64,000 bases of DNA from Gemmatimonadota bacterium. Lineage in GTDB: Bacteria > Gemmatimonadota > Gemmatimonadetes > Gemmatimonadales > GWC2-71-9. The notes beneath the pieces are model-generated. The model saw nothing but the letters and a program-made list of their open reading frames with translations, had not been told where the DNA came from and ran no database searches. Location of the stretch: the NCBI GenBank assembly GCA_003222035.1, contig QHUS01000047.1:53916-117915 (forward strand). Reading direction: 5' to 3'. The stretch's first letter is position 1. Each line of letters starts with the position of its first letter. Position numbers and translations under genes: made by a program. This document shows, in pieces, positions 33,481 to 48,099 of the stretch.

Positions 33481-35034
33481 ATGACCCTGTACCTCTACGA
33501 CACGACCCTGCGGGACGGCACGCAGCGGGAGGGCCTTTCGCTCTCGGTGGACGATAAGGTGAAAATTGCCCGACGGCTGGACGCCCTGGGGATCCATTAC
33601 ATCGAGGGCGGCTGGCCGGGGTCGAACCCCAAGGACGCTGAATTCTTCCGCCGGATTCGCAAGGAGCCGCTGCGTCACGCCAAGGTCGCGGCCTTCGGGA
33701 TGACCCGGCGCGCGGGTAGCGCCTGCGAGGACGACCTCAATCTTACCGCCCTGCTGGCCGCCGAGACGCCGGTGGTGACGCTCGTGGGGAAGAGCTCGAC
33801 GCTGCACGTGGACCGGGTGCTCGAGACGACCCGCGACGAGAACCTCCGGATGATCGGGGACAGCGTGGGATATTTTCGCGGCCTCGGGCGGGAGGTGATC
33901 TACGACGCGGAGCATTTCTTCGACGGCTATCGCCTCGACCAGGACTACGCGCTTGCCACGCTCCGCGCCGCGGCCGAGGCGGGAGCCAACTGCCTCGTGC
34001 TGTGCGACACGAACGGTGGCGAGCTCCCCGACGTCGTCGAGCAGCGCGTGCGCCACGTCCGGTCTCGGATCGACACGCCCCTTGGCATCCATCCGCACAA
34101 CGATGGCGCGCTTGCGGTGGCGAACGCGCTGGCGGCGGTGCGTGCGGGGTGCGACCACGTGCAGGGGACGATCAACGGCTATGGGGAGCGCTGCGGCAAC
34201 CTCGACTTGATTCCCCTGATCGCGAACCTCCAGCTCAAGCTCGGGGTCGCCGTGCTGCCCCCCGAGCGGCTGCGGCATTTGACCGACCTCGCGCGCTACG
34301 TCGCGGCAGTTGCGAACGCTAATCCCGATCCGCACGCCCCGTACGTGGGCGCCAGCGCGTTCGCGCATAAGGGTGGCATCCACGTCGCGGCCGTGGCAAA
34401 GCTCGCGGAGAGCTACCAGCACATCGACCCGGCCCAGGTCGGCAACGAGATGCGCGTCGTGGTGAGCGAGCTCTCGGGACGGCACAACGTGCGGCTGCGC
34501 GCGGACGCGCTGGGACTCGCGGCCGGCGTCCCGGAGACCGAGGTGCTCCAGCGCATCAAACAGCTGGAGCACGCGGGGCTGCAGTTCGAGGCGGCGGACG
34601 GCTCGTTCGAGATGCTGTTACGGCGCGCTTCACCGGACTATCGGCCGCCGTTCGAGCTGCTCGGCTTCACGGTCATCGTCGAGCGGCGCAGCGAGGGCGA
34701 CATGACGGCGCAGGCGATGATCCAGTTACGCGTGAACGGCGACGTGATGCATACCGCCGCTGAGGGCGCCGGGCCCGTGAACGCGCTCGACAACGCGGTC
34801 CGCAAGGCGTTGCTGCCGCACTACCCAGAGCTCGCGCAGGTGCGGCTCGTGGACTACAAGGTGCGGATCGTGGACGAGCACCTCGGCACAGCGGCGAAGC
34901 CCCGCGTCCTACTCGAGTCTGCCAATGGGACCGAGCGGTGGAGCACGGTGGGGTGCTCCGAAAATATCATCGAGGCGAGCTGGCAGGCGCTGCGCGACAG
35001 CCTCGAGCTGCCGCTGCTGCGGCGGCGTGACTGA
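33481..35034 (+). CDS. cimA: citramalate synthase (LeuA/CimA family)
   Basis: A 517-residue acyl-CoA lyase that condenses pyruvate and acetyl-CoA to (R)-citramalate, giving 2-oxobutyrate and then isoleucine without threonine. The N-terminal barrel shows LYDTTLRDGTQREG and IHPHNDGALAVANALAAV; the NGYGERCGNLDL block and the EGGWPGSNPKD substrate loop are CimA-type rather than isopropylmalate synthase-type. The C-terminal ~130 residues form the LeuA allosteric domain. GGGGAG at 33465-33470 best fits the ATG at 33481; 33472 is an alternative. The stop is three bases from the convergent gltB stop. Confidence 0.9.
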   Translation: MTLYLYDTTLRDGTQREGLSLSVDDKVKIARRLDALGIHYIEGGWPGSNPKDAEFFRRIRKEPLRHAKVAAFGMTRRAGSACEDDLNLTALLAAETPVVTLVGKSSTLHVDRVLETTRDENLRMIGDSVGYFRGLGREVIYDAEHFFDGYRLDQDYALATLRAAAEAGANCLVLCDTNGGELPDVVEQRVRHVRSRIDTPLGIHPHNDGALAVANALAAVRAGCDHVQGTINGYGERCGNLDLIPLIANLQLKLGVAVLPPERLRHLTDLARYVAAVANANPDPHAPYVGASAFAHKGGIHVAAVAKLAESYQHIDPAQVGNEMRVVVSELSGRHNVRLRADALGLAAGVPETEVLQRIKQLEHAGLQFEAADGSFEMLLRRASPDYRPPFELLGFTVIVERRSEGDMTAQAMIQLRVNGDVMHTAAEGAGPVNALDNAVRKALLPHYPELAQVRLVDYKVRIVDEHLGTAAKPRVLLESANGTERWSTVGCSENIIEASWQALRDSLELPLLRRRD

Positions 35035-35037
35035 CGC

Positions 35038-39537
<4,500 letters not shown>

Positions 39538-39560
39538 CGTGTCTCCTCCCAGGCCCGACA

Positions 39561-39591
39561 AACGAAAGGCCCGCTCTGTTGGGAGCGGGCC
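39561..39591 (-). terminator. gltB attenuator terminator
   Basis: On the minus-strand transcript GGCCCGCTC (39591-39583) pairs with GAGCGGGCC (39576-39568), 9 bp with a six-base loop, followed by TTTCGTT. It lies between the leader ORF and the gltB start at 39537. GAGCGGCGGGC within the leader (39635-39625) resembles the 3' arm and could form the antiterminator. Confidence 0.82.
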
Positions 39592-39620
39592 GGGGGATTT
39601 GGCTTCAGTCATCTATACGC

Positions 39621-39701
39621 TTACGCCCGCCGCTCGCTCCCATCGGGGGGAGTCGCCGGATTCAGGTTCACGACGGTGTTCAGCGTACGGTTCCGCAGCA
39701 T
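39621..39701 (-). CDS. Asn-rich leader peptide upstream of gltB (26 residues)
   Basis: ATG 39701 to TAA 39621. The first part reads MLRNRTLNTVVNLN: four Asn codons in 14. The architecture (leader, 3'-arm mimic, terminator, structural gene) matches the other three leaders in this window. Asn is an unexpected control residue for glutamate synthase, where Gln or Glu would be the simple guess. Unlike the others it is not obviously leaderless: an AT-rich block with TATTTA (39742-39737) lies about 36 bases upstream, and no strong ribosome site is seen. Confidence 0.68.
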   Translation of the reverse strand: MLRNRTLNTVVNLNPATPPDGSERRA

Positions 39702-39784
39702 GTCGAGGCCACCCAAACGGGTTAACCAGACCGGACTAAATATTCACGTCCTAGAATAAATATACCATTGCGTTCGAAATCCCG

Positions 39785-40624
39785 TCAAGGGGTCGGCGCC
39801 AACAACGCCTGCAGCTCGCCGAACGGAATGAGCAGCTCTCCCATCGTATCATAGGTTCCGCGCTCCCGCAACTCCGTCACGGCGCGGCGTACCAGGCCGA
39901 GGGCCGCCTGGACGACGCGCGGCCCGAGGCTCGCCCGCCGCACACCCAGACGCTCGAGCTCCCGGATCGGCGGGGCGGGGGGGCCCGCGATGACGTTGAC
40001 GGGCCCTTCGATCTCGCGGGCGAGCCGCTCGATGGTCGCCGCATCGCTCACATGGGGCATAAACAGGCAGTCGGCACCGGCAGCGCGGTACGCGTTGCCG
40101 CGCCGCACGGCGACGGTGAGCCGCTCGGCCGGTGTCCAGTTACCGATCTCGAAGGCGTCCGTCCGGGCGTTGATGACCAGCGGGACGCCCGCCGCGGCGC
40201 CCGCCTCGCGCATTGCCCGGATGCGGTCCTGGTGCAGGTGGATGTCCAACAGGCGTCCGTCGTTCGTCCCGTCTTCCAGGTTCAGGCCAATGGCCCCGGC
40301 GCTGATCACGCCGCGGGCGGTCTCGGCCGCCGCCTCCGGCGTCGCACCGTATCCGGCCTCCATGTCGGCGGTGACTGGGACGCGGACGCTGGACGCGATG
40401 CGCCGCACCACGGCGAGCATCTCGCCGCGGCTGATGCGTTCGCCGTCGGCGTAGCCGAGCGCCCAGGCGACACCCGCGCTGGACGTCGCGATCGCGTCGA
40501 ACCCCGCGCGCTCGATCACTCGCGCCGTCACGACGTCCCAGGCATTGGGGAGGACGAGGATGCCGCCCTCCCGGTGGCGCCGGCGGAACGCTTCCGCCCG
40601 CTCGCGTTGACTCACCTGTGTCAT
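39785..40624 (-). CDS. isocitrate lyase/PEP mutase superfamily protein
   Basis: A 279-residue barrel of the PEP mutase/isocitrate lyase superfamily. It has the metal-binding ADMEAGYG, the LEDGTNDG block and NARTDAF, but lacks the KKCGH catalytic Cys loop of isocitrate and methylisocitrate lyases. It is therefore an enzyme of the PEP mutase/oxaloacetase-like side with unknown substrate. ATG 40624 follows AGGAGGAG. No phosphonate or propionate gene is adjacent. Confidence 0.82.
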   Translation of the reverse strand: MTQVSQRERAEAFRRRHREGGILVLPNAWDVVTARVIERAGFDAIATSSAGVAWALGYADGERISRGEMLAVVRRIASSVRVPVTADMEAGYGATPEAAAETARGVISAGAIGLNLEDGTNDGRLLDIHLHQDRIRAMREAGAAAGVPLVINARTDAFEIGNWTPAERLTVAVRRGNAYRAAGADCLFMPHVSDAATIERLAREIEGPVNVIAGPPAPPIRELERLGVRRASLGPRVVQAALGLVRRAVTELRERGTYDTMGELLIPFGELQALLAPTP

Positions 40625-40801
40625 CGCTCCTCCTGTCTCATAGCGGCCACCCGGTGCGCCGAATCGATGCACAACAAGATCGCGCGTGTCGTGACCACAC
40701 GTGAGGGCCCTCACACGTCATGCGGCCCGAATCAGGGAGTCGTGGCCAAATGGCCATCGGGGGCTAAGTTTGGGACATCCTGAACACCTCCGGTGGCCAT
40801 C

Positions 40802-42994
40802 ATGGTTTCGAGGCTGGTCTGTGTCTTCGTCTTCGCGGGATCACTTGCCGCGCAAAGCGTTCCCGCCCCCTCGCCGCCGCTCCCGCTGACGGTCCACGCC
40901 ATCTGGAGCTCGCCCGATTTCGCGAGCGATCTCGTCGACCTCGCATGGATGAAGGACGGCAAGGCGTACACGACCGTCGAGCCGGACGCGTCCGGCAGCA
41001 CGGACCTGTACCGTGTCGACGCGCTCAGCGGCGCGAGGCAGCTGGTGCTGCGCGGCGCGGATCTGACCGCGTCCGGTGCCCGCAAGCCGATCGCGATCGA
41101 AGAGTACCGCTTCTCGGGCGACGGCACGAAGCTGCTCATCTTCACCAACTCGGCTCGCGTGTGGCGACAGAACACCAAGGGCACCTTCTTCGTGTGGGAC
41201 TTCACCGCCCGCCGGCTGATTCCGGTCAGTACGAAGGCCGGCTATCAACAGTTCGCCAAGTTCTCACCCGACGCGCGCCGTGTGGCCTTCGTACGTGACA
41301 ACAACATCTACGTGACCGACCTCGCGAGCGGGACGGAGACAGCGCTCACGACGGATGGAGGCGACAACGTCATCAACGGCACCTCCGACTGGGTGTACGA
41401 GGAAGAGCTCGACCTACGCGACGCCTTTCGCTGGAGCCCCGACGGCATGCGGATCGCGTTCTGGCGAGTCGATCAGTCCGCGATCCGGCCGTTCTATCTG
41501 GTCGACCAGGACTCGCTCTATCCCGCGCTCGTCCCAGTCCGCTATCCCAAGGCGGGCTCGCCCAACTCGGAGGTGAAGATCGGGACCGTTGAGGTCGCGA
41601 CGGGGCGAACGACCTGGATGGACCTGGGCCCCGAGAAGGACATTTACATCGCGGCGATGGATTTCGCCGGCGCTCCCGATTCGCTGTGGCTCACCCGTCT
41701 CAACCGGCACCAGAACCGGCTCGATCTGTTGCTCGCGGATGCGCGCACGGGCGGGTCCCGCCTCGTCATGACCGATACCGATTCGGCGTGGGTCGACGCG
41801 AACCAGCCTCGCTGGATCGACGGGGGCAAGCAGTTCCTGTTCGCCTCGGAGCGAGAAGGGTACGACCAGGTGTACCTGTTCGATCGGTCGGGCACCCTGG
41901 TGCGGCGCGTGACGCCGGCCGGATGGGATGTGGGGGAAGTGTACGGCGTGGACGAGGCGAATCGGGTCCTCTATTTCAGCGGTGCGACTCCGGGACCGCT
42001 CGAGCGGCACGTGCTTCGGGTGGGGCTCGACGGCAAGGGCCTGACGCGTCTGTCGACCGACTCCGGAACCCACAGCGCCGATTTCGCCCCGACGTTCGCC
42101 CTGTACGTCGATACCTACTCCCGCGCGGGGATCCCTCCCGTGCAGACGCTGCGGCGCGCGGACGGCCGGTTGGTTCGCCCGGTCGCGGACAACGCGAAGC
42201 TGCGTGACAAGATCGCGGCGCTCGGCTTCAACCGCCCCGAGTTCATCGTCGTGCGGACGCCCGACGGGGTGGACCTGAACGCCTGGCTGATCAAGCCGAA
42301 AGGGTTCACACCGACGCGACGCTATCCCCTCCTGATGAACGTATACGGTGGACCGGGGTCGCAGACCGTGACCGACAGCTGGGGTGGTCCGAACTACCTG
42401 TGGCACCAGATGCTCGCACAGGATGGCTACCTCGTGGCCAGCGTGGACAACCGGGGCACCGGCGGTCGCGGCGCGAAGTTCATGAAGATGACCTATCTCC
42501 GCCTCGGGCACTACGAAGCCGCCGACCAAATCGCCGCGGCGCGCTGGTTCTCCCGGCAAGCCTTCGTGGACCCCGATCGCATCGGCATCTGGGGCTGGAG
42601 CTACGGCGGGTACATGAGCTCGCTCAGCATGTTCCGCGGCGCGGGGGTGTTCAAGGCCGCGATCGCCGTCGCGCCCGTCACCGACTGGCGGTTCTACGAC
42701 ACGATCTACACCGAGCGCTACATGCGCACGCCGCAGGAAAACGCGGCGGGCTACGACCAGAGCGGGCCGCTCGCGTACGCCGACAGTCTGAAGGGCAGCT
42801 TCTTGCTGGTGCACGGGACCGGCGACGACAACGTGCACTTCCAGAACAGCGTGCGGTTGGTGGAGCGACTCGAGCGCGCGAACAAGCAGTTCGACATGCG
42901 GATCTATCCCAACAAGACCCACGCGATCGCCGGCGGCACGACGCGCGAGAACCTGTACGGGCTCTTCACCGCTTGGTTGAAGGCGCATCTGTAG
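40802..42994 (+). CDS. secreted dipeptidyl peptidase IV-type S9 peptidase
   Basis: A 730-residue protein: signal peptide (SRLVCVFVFAGSLAAQ), eight-bladed propeller to about residue 480, then the alpha/beta hydrolase domain. The N-terminal anchoring Glu pair is in WVYEEELDL; the nucleophile is S600 in GWSYGGY, the Asp is in GTGDDNVHF and the His in NKTHAIAGG. It would remove dipeptides X-Pro or X-Ala from peptides outside the cytoplasm. ATG 40802 gives the cleanest signal peptide; GTG 40793 is an alternative. Confidence 0.9.
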   Translation: MVSRLVCVFVFAGSLAAQSVPAPSPPLPLTVHAIWSSPDFASDLVDLAWMKDGKAYTTVEPDASGSTDLYRVDALSGARQLVLRGADLTASGARKPIAIEEYRFSGDGTKLLIFTNSARVWRQNTKGTFFVWDFTARRLIPVSTKAGYQQFAKFSPDARRVAFVRDNNIYVTDLASGTETALTTDGGDNVINGTSDWVYEEELDLRDAFRWSPDGMRIAFWRVDQSAIRPFYLVDQDSLYPALVPVRYPKAGSPNSEVKIGTVEVATGRTTWMDLGPEKDIYIAAMDFAGAPDSLWLTRLNRHQNRLDLLLADARTGGSRLVMTDTDSAWVDANQPRWIDGGKQFLFASEREGYDQVYLFDRSGTLVRRVTPAGWDVGEVYGVDEANRVLYFSGATPGPLERHVLRVGLDGKGLTRLSTDSGTHSADFAPTFALYVDTYSRAGIPPVQTLRRADGRLVRPVADNAKLRDKIAALGFNRPEFIVVRTPDGVDLNAWLIKPKGFTPTRRYPLLMNVYGGPGSQTVTDSWGGPNYLWHQMLAQDGYLVASVDNRGTGGRGAKFMKMTYLRLGHYEAADQIAAARWFSRQAFVDPDRIGIWGWSYGGYMSSLSMFRGAGVFKAAIAVAPVTDWRFYDTIYTERYMRTPQENAAGYDQSGPLAYADSLKGSFLLVHGTGDDNVHFQNSVRLVERLERANKQFDMRIYPNKTHAIAGGTTRENLYGLFTAWLKAHL

Positions 42995-44232
42995 CCCGGA
43001 GGGCGCTCGCCGTCCTGACGCTGATCAACCTGTTCAACTACCTGGACCGGTGGATCGTCGCCGCGCTGGCCGAAAGCATGAAGCACTCCGAGCTGCAGCT
43101 CTCGGACACGCAGCTCGGGTCGCTGATGACGGGCTTCATCATCGTGTACATGGCCGCGGCGCCCCTATTCGGGTCGCTCGGCGACGCTCGGTCCCGGACG
43201 CGGCTGCTCGGGCTCGGCGTCGCGATCTGGAGCGTGGCGACGGCGCTCGCGGGCTTCGCCCGAAGCTATGCGTCGCTCTTCGCCGCGCGGGCCACCGTCG
43301 GAGTCGGCGAGGCCGCCTACGGCACGATCTCGCCCGCGCTCCTGGCCGATTACTTCCCCCGCGAGCGACGGGGTCGCGTGTTTGCGATCTTCTTCGCCGC
43401 CATACCCGTGGGGTCGGCGCTGGGCTACGTGGTTGGGGGGCTGGTGGATCACTATTTCGGGTGGCGCGAGGCGTTCTTCGTCGCCGGCGTGCCGGGACTG
43501 GTGTTGGCGGCGCTCGCCCTGCGGCTGTACGATCCGCCGCGCGGCGCGCAGGATCCTGACGCTGCCGCCCCTGGGCCCCATTCTGTCACCCTGGGCCGTG
43601 CCGCCCTTGCCGCCTATGCCGCCCTGCTGCGCAACCGTCCCTACCTCCTCACCGTCCTCGGCTATGCGGCCTACACGTTCGCGATCGGCGCGCTGGCGTT
43701 CTGGACGCCCTCTTTCCTCGAGCGCACTCGTGGGATTCCCAAAGCGCAGGCGACCGTGCAGTTCGGCGCGATTGTGGTGATCACGGGATTCCTCGGGACG
43801 TACGCCGGAGGCTGGGTTGGCGATTATTTCCTCCGCCGCTCGCGGCAAGCGTACCTCTGGGTCTCGGGCGTGGCGACGCTGGTCGCCGCGCCGCTCACGC
43901 TCGTCGCCCTCGCGGCGCCGCGGCCCGCGGTGTATTGGACGGCGATCGTTGCGGCGGAACTGTGCCTGTTCGCCTCCACGGGCCCCATCAACTCGACCAT
44001 CGTCAACCTGGTCTCCCCGCACATGCGGGCGACGGCGGTAGCGCTGAGCATCTTCACGATCCATATCCTGGGTGATGTTCCGTCACCGTCTCTCGTCGGC
44101 GTCATCTCGGATGCCCGCTCCCTTGGTGAGGCCGTCTTGATCATTCCGCTCGCGGTGCTGGTGGGCGGGATCATCTGGACCTACGCCGCCTGGCGCGGCG
44201 CGCGGAGTGCCGGCGTCGAGCCCTCCCCGTGA
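42973..44232 (+). CDS. MFS transporter (spinster-like)
   Basis: A protein of about 419 residues with twelve predicted membrane helices. The first helix LINLFNYLDRWIVAAL and the loop GSLGDARSRTRLLGLG fit the major facilitator fold, spinster-like group. There is no ATG in the right place: TTG 42973, which overlaps the peptidase gene by 22 bases, is the best available start and the exact N-terminus is uncertain. Next to a secreted dipeptidyl peptidase it could carry a peptide or amino-acid product, but this is only a neighbour argument. The stop overlaps the next GTG. Confidence 0.8.
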   Translation: MVEGASVARRALAVLTLINLFNYLDRWIVAALAESMKHSELQLSDTQLGSLMTGFIIVYMAAAPLFGSLGDARSRTRLLGLGVAIWSVATALAGFARSYASLFAARATVGVGEAAYGTISPALLADYFPRERRGRVFAIFFAAIPVGSALGYVVGGLVDHYFGWREAFFVAGVPGLVLAALALRLYDPPRGAQDPDAAAPGPHSVTLGRAALAAYAALLRNRPYLLTVLGYAAYTFAIGALAFWTPSFLERTRGIPKAQATVQFGAIVVITGFLGTYAGGWVGDYFLRRSRQAYLWVSGVATLVAAPLTLVALAAPRPAVYWTAIVAAELCLFASTGPINSTIVNLVSPHMRATAVALSIFTIHILGDVPSPSLVGVISDARSLGEAVLIIPLAVLVGGIIWTYAAWRGARSAGVEPSP

Positions 44233-45572
44233 GAGCGCTCTTCCGGGCGCTGTTCGGCCTGATGTTGCGCATCTTCTTTCGCCGCATCGAAGTCTCCGGC
44301 CTCGAACAGGTGCCGCCGCGCGGCCCCGTGATCTTCGTGCTCAATCACCCCAGCGGGCTCATTGATCCCGCCTTCATGCTGTGCCTGGCGCCACGGCGCG
44401 TCTCGTTTCTCGCGAAGGCGCCACTCTTCCGCATGCCCGTCATCGGGTTTTTCTGTCGCGCGTTCGAGGCGATTCCCGTGCACCGGCGTCAGGATGCCGG
44501 GTCCGACCCGTCGCAGAACCGCGAGACGTTCGACGCGACACGCGCGGTGCTGGCGCGCGGGGGGGCCATCGCCATCTTCCCCGAGGGCACATCGCATTCC
44601 GATCCGAAGCTCCGGCCCCTCAAGACCGGCGCTGCCCGTATCGCGCTCGGCGCAGCGGCCGCCCTGCCGGGCGCGGTGCCGATCCAGATCGTCCCCGCCG
44701 GCCTGTACTACCGCGCGAAGCGCGTCTTTCGGAGCGCCGCGCTACTGCACTTCGGAGACCCATTTGCGGTGGACACGGTTCGGCTCGAGCCGGGCGAGGA
44801 GCCGCCCCTCGGACCGGTGCGCGAGCTGACGACACGGATCGAGCGGGCGCTGGCCGCGGTCACGCTCCAGGCCGAGGAGGGGGAAGCCCACGCCTTGGTC
44901 GATCGGGCGCAGCGCATCGTCAGCGCGGCAGACGACGTACCGACATCGCCCCCGTCGCTGACCGAGGAGTTGATGCTGCGGCGCCGGCTGCTCGCGGGAT
45001 ACGAAGTCGCCCGCATGCAGTGGCCGGAGCGATTCGCCGCCCTGGCGAGTCGCATCGATCGTTACCAGGCGGCGCTCGCGGCGGCGGGGCTCGACCCGCG
45101 CCAGCTGACACCTCGTCGGTTCGCGCTCGACCGTGTGCTCCAATACGTCGCGAAAGCGGTTCTCGTGCTGTTGATCCTGCTACCGGCGGCGCTGGTGGGC
45201 GTAATCACGCACTACCCGGCGTACCGGGCGGCGGGGTTCGTCGCGACGGGCATGGCGAAGGGCGCCGAGGAGTCCCTTGCCAGCATCAAGGTGCTCGCCG
45301 CGATGCTGCTGTTTCCTCTTACCTGGGCGGCCGTAGCAGCGGCCGTGTGGCTTTCGCGGGGTGTGGAGCCGGCGCTGCTCGCGCTGGCGATCGAGCCACT
45401 CACCGGGTATGCGGCACTGATCTTTTTCGAGCGGCTCGATCGCATTGTTGGTGGAGCGCGCGCGCTCGCGCTGTTTGCGTTCCGGCGGTGGGCATTCCTG
45501 CGGCTGCTGGCCGAGCGAAAGGGGATCCGAGACGATATCCTCGCCCTCGGCCGGGACCTGGGGATCGCGTAG
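44229..45572 (+). CDS. lysophospholipid/1-acylglycerol-3-phosphate acyltransferase-like membrane protein
   Basis: A 447-residue PlsC-family protein. The catalytic block NHPSGLIDP (His five residues before Asp, as in the NHPNxLxDP subgroup) and FPEGTSHSDPKL are in the N-terminal domain; the C-terminal ~170 residues contain two to four membrane helices (VLLILLPAALVGVI, AAMLLFPLTWAAVAAAVWL). It would acylate a lysophospholipid at the inner membrane. The GTG start overlaps the MFS gene stop (GTGA). Confidence 0.85.
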   Translation: MRALFRALFGLMLRIFFRRIEVSGLEQVPPRGPVIFVLNHPSGLIDPAFMLCLAPRRVSFLAKAPLFRMPVIGFFCRAFEAIPVHRRQDAGSDPSQNRETFDATRAVLARGGAIAIFPEGTSHSDPKLRPLKTGAARIALGAAAALPGAVPIQIVPAGLYYRAKRVFRSAALLHFGDPFAVDTVRLEPGEEPPLGPVRELTTRIERALAAVTLQAEEGEAHALVDRAQRIVSAADDVPTSPPSLTEELMLRRRLLAGYEVARMQWPERFAALASRIDRYQAALAAAGLDPRQLTPRRFALDRVLQYVAKAVLVLLILLPAALVGVITHYPAYRAAGFVATGMAKGAEESLASIKVLAAMLLFPLTWAAVAAAVWLSRGVEPALLALAIEPLTGYAALIFFERLDRIVGGARALALFAFRRWAFLRLLAERKGIRDDILALGRDLGIA

Positions 45573-45589
45573 GGCTATGGGGGAATATG

Positions 45590-45621
45590 ATGTAGGGGCG
45601 CAGCATGCTGCGCCCCTACAT
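45590..45621. repeat. 32-bp perfect palindrome between convergent genes
   Basis: Half-site ATGTAGGGGCGCAGCA followed at once by its exact complement, with no loop. It lies between the stop codons of the acyltransferase (45572) and the TPR lipoprotein (45645). RNA from either strand would form a strong hairpin, so it may act as a bidirectional terminator; no T-tract follows. Confidence 0.9.
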
Positions 45622-45644
45622 GAGTGCCCGTCTTTACGGGACGA

Positions 45645-46511
45645 TCAATGCCAGCTCTGCACTTGTTCCAAGAAGCTCCGCGACAGCTTGCCCAACTCCG
45701 CCGGCGCCGCCGTAGAGTCCTTCGGCACACCTTCGACGCGGGCCAAGTTGCGCGACGCCTTCTGATAGGTCGGGTCGATCGCCAGCGCCGCGCGATACTC
45801 GTCGACCGCCTGCGTGATGTAGCCGCCCTTCTCGAGCGCAAACCCGAGATTGTTGTGGAACGTCGCGACCGTCGAGTCGATCTCGATCGCCCGCGCGAGC
45901 GGGCCGAGCGCGTCCGCATACTTGTGCTGGGTGATCGACGCCGACGCCAGGTTGTTCATCGACCAGACGTCACGCTCGTCCAGCACGATCGCGCGCTTGA
46001 ACGCGTCGACCGCTCCCGTTGTGTCTCCCAGCTCGTCCTTCACGCGACCGAGGATCCGATATCCCTCACCCGACGTGGAGTCGATGGCGAGCGTGGCTTC
46101 GACGTGGGGGAGCGCCTCCTGCGCCTTGCCCTGCTCGACCAGCACCCGGCTGAGGTTGAGATGACTCTTGACGTGGTTCGAGTCGATCGCGAGCGCCCGC
46201 TTGAACGCATCCACCGCGCCGTCGCGGTCGCCCGTCCGCCAGGCGGAGAGGCCGAGCATGTACTGACCCCACACGTCGCCGGGCTTATCGGTCGTGTAGG
46301 TGGTGAAGAGCCGCACCGCCTCGGCGTAACGCTTCTCTGTGAAAGCGGTGTTCGCGCTTTCGAACGACACCGGACCCGGGTTGACGGGGCTGGTGGGGGT
46401 CGAAGTCGTCACCTCTGCCGCGTTGGCATCGCCCGTCTTGGGCCGTTTGTCACCGCATGCGCTCGCGACGAGCGCGGCGATGAGGCAGGGAATAAGTGTC
46501 GCCTTCCGCAT
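45645..46511 (-). CDS. TPR-repeat lipoprotein
   Basis: A 288-residue protein with a lipoprotein signal ending LVASAC (Cys19) and then about seven tetratricopeptide repeats from residue 50 to 270 (e.g. GQYMLGLSAWRTGDRDGAVD, SHLNLSRVLVEQGKAQEA, GYRILGRVKDELGDTTGAVD). Such proteins are scaffolds for outer membrane complexes; no partner is encoded nearby. Start ATG 46511 follows GGAGGA. Confidence 0.88.
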   Translation of the reverse strand: MRKATLIPCLIAALVASACGDKRPKTGDANAAEVTTSTPTSPVNPGPVSFESANTAFTEKRYAEAVRLFTTYTTDKPGDVWGQYMLGLSAWRTGDRDGAVDAFKRALAIDSNHVKSHLNLSRVLVEQGKAQEALPHVEATLAIDSTSGEGYRILGRVKDELGDTTGAVDAFKRAIVLDERDVWSMNNLASASITQHKYADALGPLARAIEIDSTVATFHNNLGFALEKGGYITQAVDEYRAALAIDPTYQKASRNLARVEGVPKDSTAAPAELGKLSRSFLEQVQSWH

Positions 46512-46687
46512 GGAGTCCTCCTTGTGATTGGTCGAACGGCAGTAACGCCCCCGGGTAAGGCAGGAGGAGGGCCAGCGGTCAGTCGTCCATCATCCGTTGT
46601 CAGATATGGAGTTACTTGATGAGCTCCCGGCTCGCGTGTCGCGGAGGACACTGATTTCGAGTGGGCAGGTGTTCGGACGGACACGTC

Positions 46688-46722
46688 CGCGGCTGAGAGC
46701 CGCGACTCGGCCGAGCCGCGAG

Positions 46723-46724
<2 letters not shown>
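46688..46724. repeat. repeat related to the cysG linker element
   Basis: A 7-bp stem CGCGGCT-GAG-AGCCGCG (46688-46704), then GCCGAGCCGCGAGTT (46710-46724), identical to 32508-32522. The last two bases fall in the stop codon of the sigma-54 regulator gene. The intergenic stretch 46512-46687 shows nothing else I can name. Confidence 0.7.
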
Positions 46725-48095
<1,371 letters not shown>

Positions 48096-48099
<4 letters not shown>

